Below, piece after piece: positions 33,783-43,300 of a stretch of 64,000 nucleotides of DNA (position 1 is the stretch's first letter; the number at the start of each line of letters is the position of its first letter). Both the position numbers and the translations under genes were made by a program. Origin of the DNA: Bacteroidota bacterium (lineage in GTDB: Bacteria > Bacteroidota > Bacteroidia > Bacteroidales > UBA10428); the NCBI GenBank assembly GCA_016699695.1, contig CP065006.1, positions 434,001-498,000 on the forward strand, written 5' to 3'. A model generated the notes under the pieces. The model saw only the letters and a list, made by a program, of their open reading frames with translations. It had not been told where the DNA came from and searched no databases.

Positions 33783-36700
33783 TTACTTAAGCACGAAGAG
33801 TGGTTTCATTAAAAGTTTGAGTCGTGAAAAAATACTCATCGAAATATTCCGCACTCTTTGCCTTTGAAAAAAGGAAACGCCTTTCAATAAAACCTCGTAA
33901 ATCAGTGCAAAATAAAGAATCGACAGCATACAAACCAGCACCAACAGGTTAAACCAGTAAGTATCGATATAGAAATTACCAAGTCTTTTTACCGGAGAAT
34001 AAAAATGTGCCCTACCCCACTTATTATCTGGCAAATGATAAATCGGCTCTGCTTTACGGATAATACTATTTTCCTTCGCCAAAACCTTTTGTTTTTCATC
34101 GGTAGCAAGCACGATTTCTGAAAGTCGTTCGTTATAATGCTGTTCTTTCAGTTCCAGCAATTCCGACGGATCGTCAAATAAACTTTTAAACTCCTCTATT
34201 TTATTGTCTCTGCTATCAATGGCTTCGGGGAGTGCCTGAATAAAATAGTTTCGGGCACAATCCAACACAACCTCAATATTGCTGTATACCGAAATATTAA
34301 ATTGTCTGGCCTGAATAGGTTTAAATTCCTGAATGCAAGCCGGACTATAATCTTGTAGTTTAAGAATTTCTGAGTTGAGTAGATCAATCTTTTTTACCAT
34401 CTTCTCAAAATCACCCGGAGTCATTGCCAGGTATTTTAGTTCGGCCAATTGCTGTTGAAGGGCAGGTATATAATGGTTGAGCATATAACTTACCTCCGAC
34501 ACTTTTTGGTCGTAAGGGTACATATGTTTTTGAAATCTATTCCTTTTAAACTGATGCACCATAAGAGCCTCATAAGCCCAACGCGAAGGAATCAGGTCAC
34601 CAATAATTGGAACGTATTCTGAGTGGGTGATTTTTCTGTTTAATTTATCCATTGGAATCATAGAACCGCCAAGCAAAACAGCAGGCACTAACAAAAGCGG
34701 GATGATTACATACACTGAAATGAGCTTAGTAACACTCGCTGAGATGTTTAAACCCACAAATGCAGCAACCAGAGCAACAAGCCAGTATTGTAACCAGAAA
34801 TGAAACAACATCCCTTTAATCTCAAGAAGTTTGTTGCTGATAAGCACAAAAACCAACATCTGCAAACCCAACACAATGGTTAAAAAGATCAACTTCGAAT
34901 GGAGATAGCTTCTTTTATTCAGGTTTAGGTAGGCTTCGTGTTTAAGTATTTTTCGGTGCTGGAGAATTTCATCCGCACTAAGCATGAGACCTGTAAATGC
35001 AGCTACAATTACACCCATAAATAGATGTACCGGCAGATTCACATTCCCAAGAAAACTGTAGGCTGCCGTATCTGTTGATGTGCCTGATTGATAGCGAGAG
35101 AACCAGCATATAACAAAAGCAATGAGCGGTACTTCCAGGATATTAATCCATAAAAACTGACTGTTCGATATCCGCGCGAAAAAATTGCGTAAGCTAAATA
35201 ACTTCCATTGTTGCCAGGGCAATGCAATTTGGGTTTCTGTTTTTGGCAAACTGGTCTTTTTTATTGCAGTTATGTTAATTTCTTTGCGCTGATTCTGTTG
35301 ATAATTCTGGTACCACTCCTGAGGTGAAATTTGTCGCTCAGAAGTATAATCGCCAAAATCATTAACGCCAGGAGTTTCCAGTATCTGCATCAGGTCTTCG
35401 GGTCTGACAATGCCACATTTTAGACATTCTATTCCCGGATTATAAACCATTTGTACAGTATCTTTCAGAAAATTAAAAGCTTGGAGTGGTTTACCGTAAT
35501 AGACAAATCTTCCTCCTTTGTCCAGCAGAATAAGCTTGTCGAATTGCTTAAACGACTGTGTCGAAGGTTCCTGCATGCTCACAAATACCAAAATTCCCTT
35601 GTGAGTAAGTTGTTTGAGCTGATTGATAATTTTTTCCGAATCGTCGATGGATAAACCTTCAACAGGGTTATCGACAAAAATAATTTTCGGACTGCGAATT
35701 AACTCCAGGGCCAGATTGACTAATTTGCGTTGCAGATCAGAAATAAATTTGTCTTGCTGACTTCCTACTTTTTGATCCTTTATTGATAAAATTGATAGAC
35801 TTTGCAGCAATTTGAGTACCCGACGGTAAATTTTTTCCTTCGGATCATCCTTAAAGCAAAAACAGGCGCGATAGTATAGATTCTGAAATACAGTAAGCTC
35901 CCTAATCAGCAAGTCATCTTCGGGCATGTATCCGATTAACCCTTCCACAGCTTGCCATTCTTTGTATATATCGTGTCCATTTATAAGCACAAGGCCGGAA
36001 GTTGGCGTAATACTCCCATTAAGCAATTTAATCAGCAGGGATTTACCTACACCTCTCCGACCCATTATCCCAATCAATTGCCCTGATTCTTCCATCAGGT
36101 TAAAAGCTTCCATTCTGGCATTTTCGCCGGATGAAGAATAAGATACCTGGTATGCCACCAACTCAAGTCTTTGATGATGCTCTTCCTTTAAAAAGAGTTT
36201 AAGAATATCGCTGTATCCAATCTCACCTAAAAGAGGGCTATTAATCGAATCGTCAGGCTTAAAAAAATAAATGTTGTTGAGTACAATTTGTTGTTCGTTA
36301 TAATAGAGCTGATCGTTGGAAGCTATATGTTTGAAAACGCAAAGTTCGATATTCGAAAACATCATGAACACAATCTTGCCATTGAGAAACTCGCGAAAAA
36401 CATACTTAAACCCCTCTGCTGGCGGAGTATTACTTACAACCAATACCCGGTCTTTATAGTGGATTTCAAAGTAACGGTCAAAAACAAACGAAAAACAATC
36501 GTTGAAAATAAGATCATCGATCCGGAGCGAATGAGCAATGGTTTTAATAAAATCAATTTCTTCCAGTTCCTTGGATCCGGTTTGCGAAAGAATTTCGAGA
36601 ATATGCAGAAGAACAATTATTCTTTCTTTGCGTGTTAAATGTGCATTGATTTCTTCGCAGATAATTACAGCCTTCACCGAAAACAAGGATAACTGTTTTT

Positions 36701-36902
36701 TTCCAGTTTTAATTTCTCTTTCGCGCATGCTGTTGTGGTAAAAATCGTACATAATGAGTGATTGATTCACCATATCCGATTTCACTAAAAGTTTCAGGTA
36801 GTTTCCTATAACCTCACGAGCAATAGCTGTTTCGCGAATGCTATGTACTTGCGATACAATTGCAAAAAGCCGCATTACCGATTTGAGCACAGGAGCCTTC
36901 AT
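33783..36902 (-). CDS. ABCG-like ABC protein with TerB-like N-terminus and degenerate ATPase motifs
   Basis: A 1039-residue single-chain protein. Residues about 1-140 are helical and resemble a TerB-like domain, and about 140-240 is a small beta-rich domain. The nucleotide-binding domain covers about 245-475, with an intact Walker A, GRRGVGKS (281-288). Other ATPase motifs are altered: the signature LSGGQ is replaced by ISDLQ (387-391), the Walker B catalytic Glu is Asn (IIFVDNP, N412), and the H-loop His is Gln (SMQEPS, Q444). The C-terminal half has ABCG-type membrane segments (about 590-770 and a last one near 990) split by a long insertion of about 200 residues. It probably binds but hardly hydrolyses ATP. 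It is divergent from a POTRA/barrel gene. Confidence 0.75.
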   Translation of the reverse strand: MKAPVLKSVMRLFAIVSQVHSIRETAIAREVIGNYLKLLVKSDMVNQSLIMYDFYHNSMREREIKTGKKQLSLFSVKAVIICEEINAHLTRKERIIVLLHILEILSQTGSKELEEIDFIKTIAHSLRIDDLIFNDCFSFVFDRYFEIHYKDRVLVVSNTPPAEGFKYVFREFLNGKIVFMMFSNIELCVFKHIASNDQLYYNEQQIVLNNIYFFKPDDSINSPLLGEIGYSDILKLFLKEEHHQRLELVAYQVSYSSSGENARMEAFNLMEESGQLIGIMGRRGVGKSLLIKLLNGSITPTSGLVLINGHDIYKEWQAVEGLIGYMPEDDLLIRELTVFQNLYYRACFCFKDDPKEKIYRRVLKLLQSLSILSIKDQKVGSQQDKFISDLQRKLVNLALELIRSPKIIFVDNPVEGLSIDDSEKIINQLKQLTHKGILVFVSMQEPSTQSFKQFDKLILLDKGGRFVYYGKPLQAFNFLKDTVQMVYNPGIECLKCGIVRPEDLMQILETPGVNDFGDYTSERQISPQEWYQNYQQNQRKEINITAIKKTSLPKTETQIALPWQQWKLFSLRNFFARISNSQFLWINILEVPLIAFVICWFSRYQSGTSTDTAAYSFLGNVNLPVHLFMGVIVAAFTGLMLSADEILQHRKILKHEAYLNLNKRSYLHSKLIFLTIVLGLQMLVFVLISNKLLEIKGMLFHFWLQYWLVALVAAFVGLNISASVTKLISVYVIIPLLLVPAVLLGGSMIPMDKLNRKITHSEYVPIIGDLIPSRWAYEALMVHQFKRNRFQKHMYPYDQKVSEVSYMLNHYIPALQQQLAELKYLAMTPGDFEKMVKKIDLLNSEILKLQDYSPACIQEFKPIQARQFNISVYSNIEVVLDCARNYFIQALPEAIDSRDNKIEEFKSLFDDPSELLELKEQHYNERLSEIVLATDEKQKVLAKENSIIRKAEPIYHLPDNKWGRAHFYSPVKRLGNFYIDTYWFNLLVLVCMLSILYFALIYEVLLKGVSFFQRQRVRNISMSIFSRLKLLMKPLFVLK

Positions 36903-37164
36903 ACCGCTGTTTTAATTCTCACCCAACTTAAACTATTATTCAATACAAAGCAAAGCAGTTTTTTAACATGGCCATTATAGCTTAAAAAATTATAAATTTG
37001 AGCTGAAAAAATTAAGAATTGGAGAATAAGCTATTGTTAAATATTTTTTGTAGTAGCTAACTGAAAATATCTAACAATGGTGTCTTTTATTGAATGCAAA
37101 GGCAATATTTGGTATGTTTTTACTAAAATTCGTCTGATAGATTCCCTGAAAAATATTTTTTTGT

Positions 37165-39072
37165 GTGAACCATTTAAATCAATATTTATTCGTTGTCGTT
37201 CTAATTTTGACGCCTCTTTTACTCAAGTCGCAATGGGACGAAAATGGCGATTCTATTGGAGTTATGCCAGTTTCTGGTCAGATAGATTCTGTTTTTATTT
37301 TAAAAAATGGCTACCCGATTTCGAATAATCAAAAAAAATCAGATCAGTTTTACGATAGTTTGGCTGCCCTCACCGGAAAAAGAAACTGGTCGAGCGAATT
37401 ATACCGCCTTATTGTTCAGAACCCACCGAAGAAAGATAATAATACAAGATTTGAAGTAAATCGTTCTCAGGTCTTTGCTGTGCACCAGAATAAAATTATT
37501 CGCAAAATAATTATCCGGCAGCTGGATGTATTTGGACCATCCATTTTCGACACTACTCTCGTTGCCGATAACTGGTCGAAAAGAATGGGAAATTCGATCC
37601 ATATCGCTACCAACAAGCGGTTTATTACCAATTCGTTGTTTTTTGCCGAGGGTGAAAGAATCGATCCATACCTGATTGCCCATAACGAACGGGTATTGCG
37701 CAGTATTCCCAGTATTCAGGATTCAAGGTTTTACATTATACCGGTAGAGGGGTCATGGAACGAGGTTGATGTGATGATTGTAACCAAAGATGTAATGGCG
37801 TACGGTTTTAGTTGGGAACTTTTTGATGTAGCCTATGGACAGGCAAGTATCTGGAATACTAACCTGTTAGGTTTTGGGCACGATATTCATTACACGGCAT
37901 ATTACAACCTGAACCGCGAACCAAATTACGGTTATAGTCTTGCCTATCGTATCAATAACCTTAGCAACACTTTTTTTAGTCTGGATTTGCAGCATACCAA
38001 CCGTTACAACTACCTTTCGTCGGGTTTTAATCTGGAGCGGAATTTTATATCACCAAATATTCGTTTTGCCGGAGGTATAGCCTCGGGGAAAACAAAACGA
38101 ATTTTTACGCTCGAAACTATAGATTCGTCCTTTGGAAATACTACCTCCGAAAATATCTACTATGATTTTTGGGGTGGATATTCACAGCCCATTCAAAGCA
38201 GAAACTATAACCTTCGGAAAGATTTTTTCATCACGGTTCGAACGGAGACTTCTAACTTTATCAAACGTCCAGAAGTAAGAGAAGACTACCTTTACCAATT
38301 CCACAACCGCAGATTGTATTTAGCATCTGCCGGAATGGTGTGGCAGGGATACCACCTTACCAAGCTGGTTTACAACTTTGGAAACACCGAAGATTTACCC
38401 TATGGAGCGATGATAAAGTTTACGGGAGGATATGAAGAAAATGAATTCTTTAACCGACCTTACTTTGGCTCCACCTTTAGCCTTTCTAAATGCTTTCCGG
38501 AATATGGATATTTCTTGTCTGGTATAGATATAGGCGGATTTTACAGGAGTGAAATTGAACAAGGAGCTATCAGTTATAACCTTCAATATATCACCCCTTT
38601 AATGGGCAGTTTCAGGCATCAGTTCCGGAACTTTGTGAACCTGCAATATGTCAATGGCATTAACCGTTTCGAAGATGAATATTCGGCCATCGAAAGCCGG
38701 AATCGGATTCGTGGTCTCAGTAGCCCTGTTTTAAAAGGTAATAAACGTTTGAATATGAGCAACGAACTTGTATATTATTCACCACAATACCTTCTTGGAT
38801 TTCGCTTTGTGTATTACTGGTTTGCCGATGCATTAATTGTAAACTCGAACAACAATTATTTATACCACAACCCTGTTTATATAAGCACCGGTATTGGGGT
38901 AAGGATTCGAAATGAGCGCCTGATTTTTAATACTGTGCAATTACAGTTTACCCTTTTCCCACTTACTCCTGGCTTCAACAATAACGACAAAGAATACCTC
39001 AATTTTACCAATTATCCCGAATATCGCATCCCGGAATTTGCAGAGCGTAAACCCCAGCAGGTAAAATTTTAA
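37165..39072 (+). CDS. POTRA-containing beta-barrel outer-membrane protein (Omp85-like)
   Basis: A 635-residue outer-membrane protein starting at a GTG, with signal peptide LFVVVLILTPLLLKS. The N-terminal part contains a POTRA-like module: RFITNSLFFAEGERIDPYLI near 151 (FxEGexIDP), then NERVLRSIPSIQDSRFYIIP and WNEVDVMIVTKD. From about residue 220 onward, alternating strands form a barrel with many Tyr/Asn turns. It resembles Omp85/FhaC-type proteins more than porins. The only in-frame start that keeps the signal peptide intact is the GTG. It lies 262 bases from the divergent ABC gene, and the two may be functionally linked; that is inference. Confidence 0.75.
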   Translation: MNHLNQYLFVVVLILTPLLLKSQWDENGDSIGVMPVSGQIDSVFILKNGYPISNNQKKSDQFYDSLAALTGKRNWSSELYRLIVQNPPKKDNNTRFEVNRSQVFAVHQNKIIRKIIIRQLDVFGPSIFDTTLVADNWSKRMGNSIHIATNKRFITNSLFFAEGERIDPYLIAHNERVLRSIPSIQDSRFYIIPVEGSWNEVDVMIVTKDVMAYGFSWELFDVAYGQASIWNTNLLGFGHDIHYTAYYNLNREPNYGYSLAYRINNLSNTFFSLDLQHTNRYNYLSSGFNLERNFISPNIRFAGGIASGKTKRIFTLETIDSSFGNTTSENIYYDFWGGYSQPIQSRNYNLRKDFFITVRTETSNFIKRPEVREDYLYQFHNRRLYLASAGMVWQGYHLTKLVYNFGNTEDLPYGAMIKFTGGYEENEFFNRPYFGSTFSLSKCFPEYGYFLSGIDIGGFYRSEIEQGAISYNLQYITPLMGSFRHQFRNFVNLQYVNGINRFEDEYSAIESRNRIRGLSSPVLKGNKRLNMSNELVYYSPQYLLGFRFVYYWFADALIVNSNNNYLYHNPVYISTGIGVRIRNERLIFNTVQLQFTLFPLTPGFNNNDKEYLNFTNYPEYRIPEFAERKPQQVKF

Positions 39073-39169
39073 GAAACATTTCTGCCGGCATCAAACATTT
39101 TTTGCTCCTTCGTGTTAATTCAGCAACACTATTCAGGATACAATAAATAACCCTTAAATATTTTAAATT

Positions 39170-39802
39170 ATGTCAGTATTAGTTGGTAAAAAAGCGCCTG
39201 CATTCTCTGCACCAGCAGTATTAAATGGTGGCGAAATCAAAGAGAATTTTTCTCTGAAACAGTTTATCGGTAAAAAGTATGTGATTTTATATTTTTACCC
39301 AGCCGATTTTACTTTCGTTTGCCCAACGGAGATCATTGCCTTCCAGGAAAAAGCTGAAGAGTTTGCCAAACGTAATGTAGAGGTGGTTGGCTGTTCGGTC
39401 GATTCGGAATTTTCGCATTGGAAATGGCTTCAAACACCAACCAAAGAGGGTGGCATTAAAGGTGTAAAACATACTTTGGTAGCCGATCAGTCAAAAACTA
39501 TTTCTGAAAACTACGATGTATTGGCCGGAGAATGGGACTATACGGACGACGGTGAAGTCTCGTTCAAAGGTGAACCTCGCTCCTACCGCGGCTTGTTTCT
39601 CATCGACAAAGAAGGAGTTGTTCGCCACCAGGTTGTAAACGATATGCCCATTGGCCGCAGTGTAGAAGAAGCACTTCGTATTGTCGATGCTCTTCAGTTT
39701 TTCGAAGCAAACGGAGAAGTATGCCCTGCAGATTGGCACAAAGGCGATAAAGGGCTTAAAGCAACCCAGGAAGGGATTTCAAGCTATTTGTCAGAAAAGT
39801 AA
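39170..39802 (+). CDS. Typical 2-Cys peroxiredoxin (AhpC/Prx)
   Basis: A 210-residue thiol peroxidase that reduces H2O2 and organic hydroperoxides. The peroxidatic Cys is C51 in FTFVCPTEIIAFQ. The resolving Cys is C185 in GEVCPADWHKGDKGL. The C-terminal tail, with YLSEK, gives a typical dimeric Prx. The length fits the alkyl hydroperoxide reductase C subunit/Prx1 group. No ahpF follows; thioredoxin is the likely reductant. The gene ends at a bidirectional hairpin shared with a small convergent ORF. Confidence 0.95.
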   Translation: MSVLVGKKAPAFSAPAVLNGGEIKENFSLKQFIGKKYVILYFYPADFTFVCPTEIIAFQEKAEEFAKRNVEVVGCSVDSEFSHWKWLQTPTKEGGIKGVKHTLVADQSKTISENYDVLAGEWDYTDDGEVSFKGEPRSYRGLFLIDKEGVVRHQVVNDMPIGRSVEEALRIVDALQFFEANGEVCPADWHKGDKGLKATQEGISSYLSEK

Positions 39803-39818
39803 ATTCAACTGTACACAT

Positions 39819-39857
39819 AAAAAAAGCGCCTTTTTAGTATCGAAAGGCGCTTTTTTT
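39819..39857. terminator. Bidirectional terminator between the peroxiredoxin and small convergent genes
   Basis: AAAAAAAGCGCCTTT (39819-39833) pairs with AAAGGCGCTTTTTTT (39843-39857), with A- and T-runs on both ends. The right arm overlaps the end of the small - strand gene. Confidence 0.88.
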
Positions 39858-40053
39858 ATTTCTTCTTGCTCTTATAAACCGAAGCTCTCGTTTCGGTGCG
39901 TATGGCTTTGGAAATTAATCTTGTCTGCTTACTGGAAGGTATTACACCTTGGTTCATAATTGCGTTGGCCCGTGCAAAATTTATGTCGAGTTTTTCCGAT
40001 AACCAGGTAGCGCGCTGACGCTTTAAAAAAGGATCGTCTTTCAGTGTCGCCAT
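39856..40053 (-). CDS. Small basic hypothetical protein, possibly HTH-like
   Basis: A 65-residue basic protein of unknown family. The stretch WLSEKLDINFARANAIMNQG, followed by PSSKQTRLISKAI, has the helix-turn-helix-like pattern of small Cro-type regulators, but the match is weak. The start ATG at 40053 is 300 bases from the amylase stop, and the gene converges with the peroxiredoxin gene. The basic C-terminal tail (YKSKKK) would fit DNA or RNA binding; that is inference. The reading frame is short, so it could be spurious. Confidence 0.5.
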   Translation of the reverse strand: MATLKDDPFLKRQRATWLSEKLDINFARANAIMNQGVIPSSKQTRLISKAIRTETRASVYKSKKK

Positions 40054-40287
40054 ATTATTTTATTCTATTATATAATTCCGTAGGCAAAGATAGTCTATTC
40101 TCATTGCTCTAACGAGAATAAATTCCTTTTGTTCAGGTCGGTTAATCTTATTTTTTAATGCATTATTTTTCATTCAGAATAGAGGCAGATAAAAAAAATG
40201 AAGCCATTTTTCTAGAGTAAATTGCATAGACTCAGCACCTATACTATCATAAGAGAGTGGAATTTAATATACGTATTCGGAAAAACA

Positions 40288-40324
40288 CAAAAAAACCTCA
40301 GATGAAAAAGTTCATCTGAGGTTT
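40288..40324 (-). terminator. Rho-independent terminator after the amylase gene
   Basis: A perfect 14-bp stem (AAACCTCAGATGAA at 40293-40306 and TTCATCTGAGGTTT at 40311-40324) with a 4-base loop. On the - strand it is followed by a T-run (A-run at 40288-40295). It lies 29 bases beyond the amylase stop. Confidence 0.92.
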
Positions 40325-40352
40325 ACACAACAATTATTTTGGGAGGTTACAA

Positions 40353-43300
40353 CTATTGTTTTACAACTTTATACCGATAATTTTTCATCTCAGTTGTTAC
40401 ATAAAGTATGTACATTCCGCTAGGAATAACCGGTTCAAGAACCACAGAACCATCACCCGAATTAGCTTTCTGTTCAAACAATGTTCTACCATTTAAATCA
40501 ACCATTCGGATATCGATATCCATATCAGTTTCATTAAAGCTAAGTTTCAACGACTGGGTGAAAGGGTTTGGATAGGGCGAACCCATCAAGTCGGTTTGGC
40601 TAAACTCCATCTCCGTTGCATTCTTCAGATTTGGGTTGCTAACCCAACCATTGTCGTACCAACTTTCGGCACAGATATTTTTCAGGTCTGGTGTTTGTGA
40701 TGCACCTTTGTTGCTGAAAATTACGTTGGCACAGCTTACGCCCGGAAGGGTATAGTCGTACCAGCCATCGCCATCGCTGTCGGTCATTGGCTGTCCTGGC
40801 CAGCTTGTTGTCAGGCTTACCGGACTTGTGCTCCAGTAATATATGTACACATTGGCCCAGCTCGATGGCTTGCGGCAATGAAGTGTAAGTCCAACAGGTC
40901 CTTGTCCCGGACATTCGCCCGGACAGCTTGTATACCACTGGCTGTTGCTGTAATACCAACCCGCATTGCTGTATAGGTTACCCGTCTGGCTGCCCGATCC
41001 GTTGTTGAATACCATGCCTACATTTACCGTTTCGCAGTTTACATGGTAGTACCAGTTAGTTGTTCCCAAACGTACCATGTTCACTCCCGGCCAGGTCCAA
41101 CCAGGGAGACCTGTGCCATTGGCATTGAACAGGTAGATCTTTACTGTGCTCCAGTTGTTCTTGTTGTAATAGAAAATGGTGTCGCACTGGTTTTCGACAA
41201 GGGTATATTGTTCGTCTATCTCGTTCGAATAGCCATTTGCGTTCGATGCGATGGCACGTAGGCGGGTACTGGCTGTAAGGCTTATGCTGCCAGTGTAATT
41301 GCTTCCCGTGCGTGGGTCGTTGCCATTGAGGGTGTATTTGATCACTCCCGACTTGGTAGCACTCAGGCTTACATCCAGGGTACCGGTAAATTCCTTTCCG
41401 GTTGGGTTCACTGTCAGCACCGGCTTCGGATAGCTAATTGTATAGGTCTGGTCAATTTCGTTCGACTCACCAAAACTATTGGTGGCAATAGCTCGCAGTC
41501 GGGTGGTAGTTGTAAAAGTTAAACTACTTGCATAGGCCAAACCACTGCGAGGATCGCTGCCATCGGTGGTGTAACGGATTACTCCAGAATTGGTAGCCGA
41601 AAGCGTTACTGTCACTGTGTTCTCGTAGCTTCCTCCAAGGGGCGAAACCGAAAGTACAGGCACCGGTGCAGTTGGACAATCGCCCGGACAGGCATCGTAC
41701 CATTGCTTGGTATTAAAGTCGTACCAGCCTTCGGTGGTGCGGGTAAGGTCGGCGGTTTTTAAGCTCCCCCCGTTGTTGATTACTATACCCGTCTGTACGC
41801 TTTCTTTGATGGTGTATTTGTACCACGATGAACCCTGCTCGCGTTCCATGTCAACACCCGGCCAGTTCCAGCCTGGTAATGCTCCTTTGGTAGCCCAGTT
41901 AAATAAATAAATGTTTACATCGCTCCAGTTCGCAGTATTTTTGAAATGGACTGTAAATCCAGCAGGCTCACCTACCTGTGCATCGTCTACATTTGAATAT
42001 TCGGAGAATGTACTAGAAGCACCTGTAGCCCTTACCCGGTAGTAGTATTTTCCATCGACAAGACCGTTATCGGAAAAACTTACCGAATTAGCAGGCAATG
42101 TTTGAATCAGACTGTAACCTGAGGTTTCTGATAGTGAGCGTTCTAACTGATAACCAGTTTCATTAGTAGCATTATCTACCCATGTGAGGGACACATTGCT
42201 TGCAGAAACTGTTGCCGATAAATTTGTAGGAGCAGCAATTTGGCTCGGATCAATCTTTACACTGGTAAACAATTCCCATTGACCGGGCGCTAAATAATAA
42301 CTTGTTTGACCGCTGTATACATAAGTCGGATAATCTTTGTTAAAATAGTTGTACCAGGTACCATTTTTTGTAAACCATGGATTAATTGAAGCACCTGTAG
42401 TTCCAAAGTTTCCAATGATTACAACATCCATAGAGGCATGCTTAAACCTGATCTGACGAACAGGGCCAACTCCATTGTTTGCAATGGCATCGCCATTCTC
42501 ATCAATTTCAAAATAGCCTAAGGTAAATACAGGGTTTTCCTTGCGCAATTTTAGTAAACCTGCATAGGTATTGTATAATTCCTTGCGATTGGCATCTTGC
42601 ATGTAATTGCTCCAATTGAATGGTTTTTCAGCTAGTTTACATCCATCGTTGTATGCCACACTACCATCCTGGCAAGTGAAAAGACTATAATTGCAGCCTT
42701 GTTCTTCGAACATCCAGAGCATTTTAGGACCAGGCACAGTAAAGAGAAATGCAGCACCCAATTCCATGCGGTTGGTCATGGTTTGAACGCTATTAAACTT
42801 TTGAGTCAGATCATAAGGTATTCTTTCCTCGTCATGGCTTTCAGAGAAAATCATTCTGGTATCGCTTTGGGCTCCACCAAAAGATTGATTGTATAAATCG
42901 TCCCCTTTCAAGGCCTTGGTGAATTCTGAATGCAATTTTTTCCAGATTAACATACCATTTCCATGAGCCACCAGTTCATTTTCTTCGGTTTCTTGTCCCC
43001 AGTGTTCGAGAATGATATAGCAGTCGTCCTTGGCTTCCCATATTTTGTCAGCCATACGTGTGATATTTGCGATACGAGAAGCATCGTATTCACTCAAACC
43101 ACCATCGTTTGAAGTCGATTTCTGAGTAAAACCTTTTGTAAAGTCAAATCGGAAGCCGTCTATTTTATATTCTTCAATCCAGAATTTATTCACCATATCG
43201 AAGAAATCGCGGGTGTACTGACTTTCGTGATTGAAGTCGTTACCCCAGGCTGTACTTTGATGAGGAGCAGTTTCGTTGTACCATGGATTATTGGAGGCCG

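Noticed and set aside
37077..37328. An 83-codon + strand frame before the POTRA/barrel gene
   Set aside because: It overlaps the signal peptide and mature N-terminus of the barrel gene in another frame and has no domain of its own.
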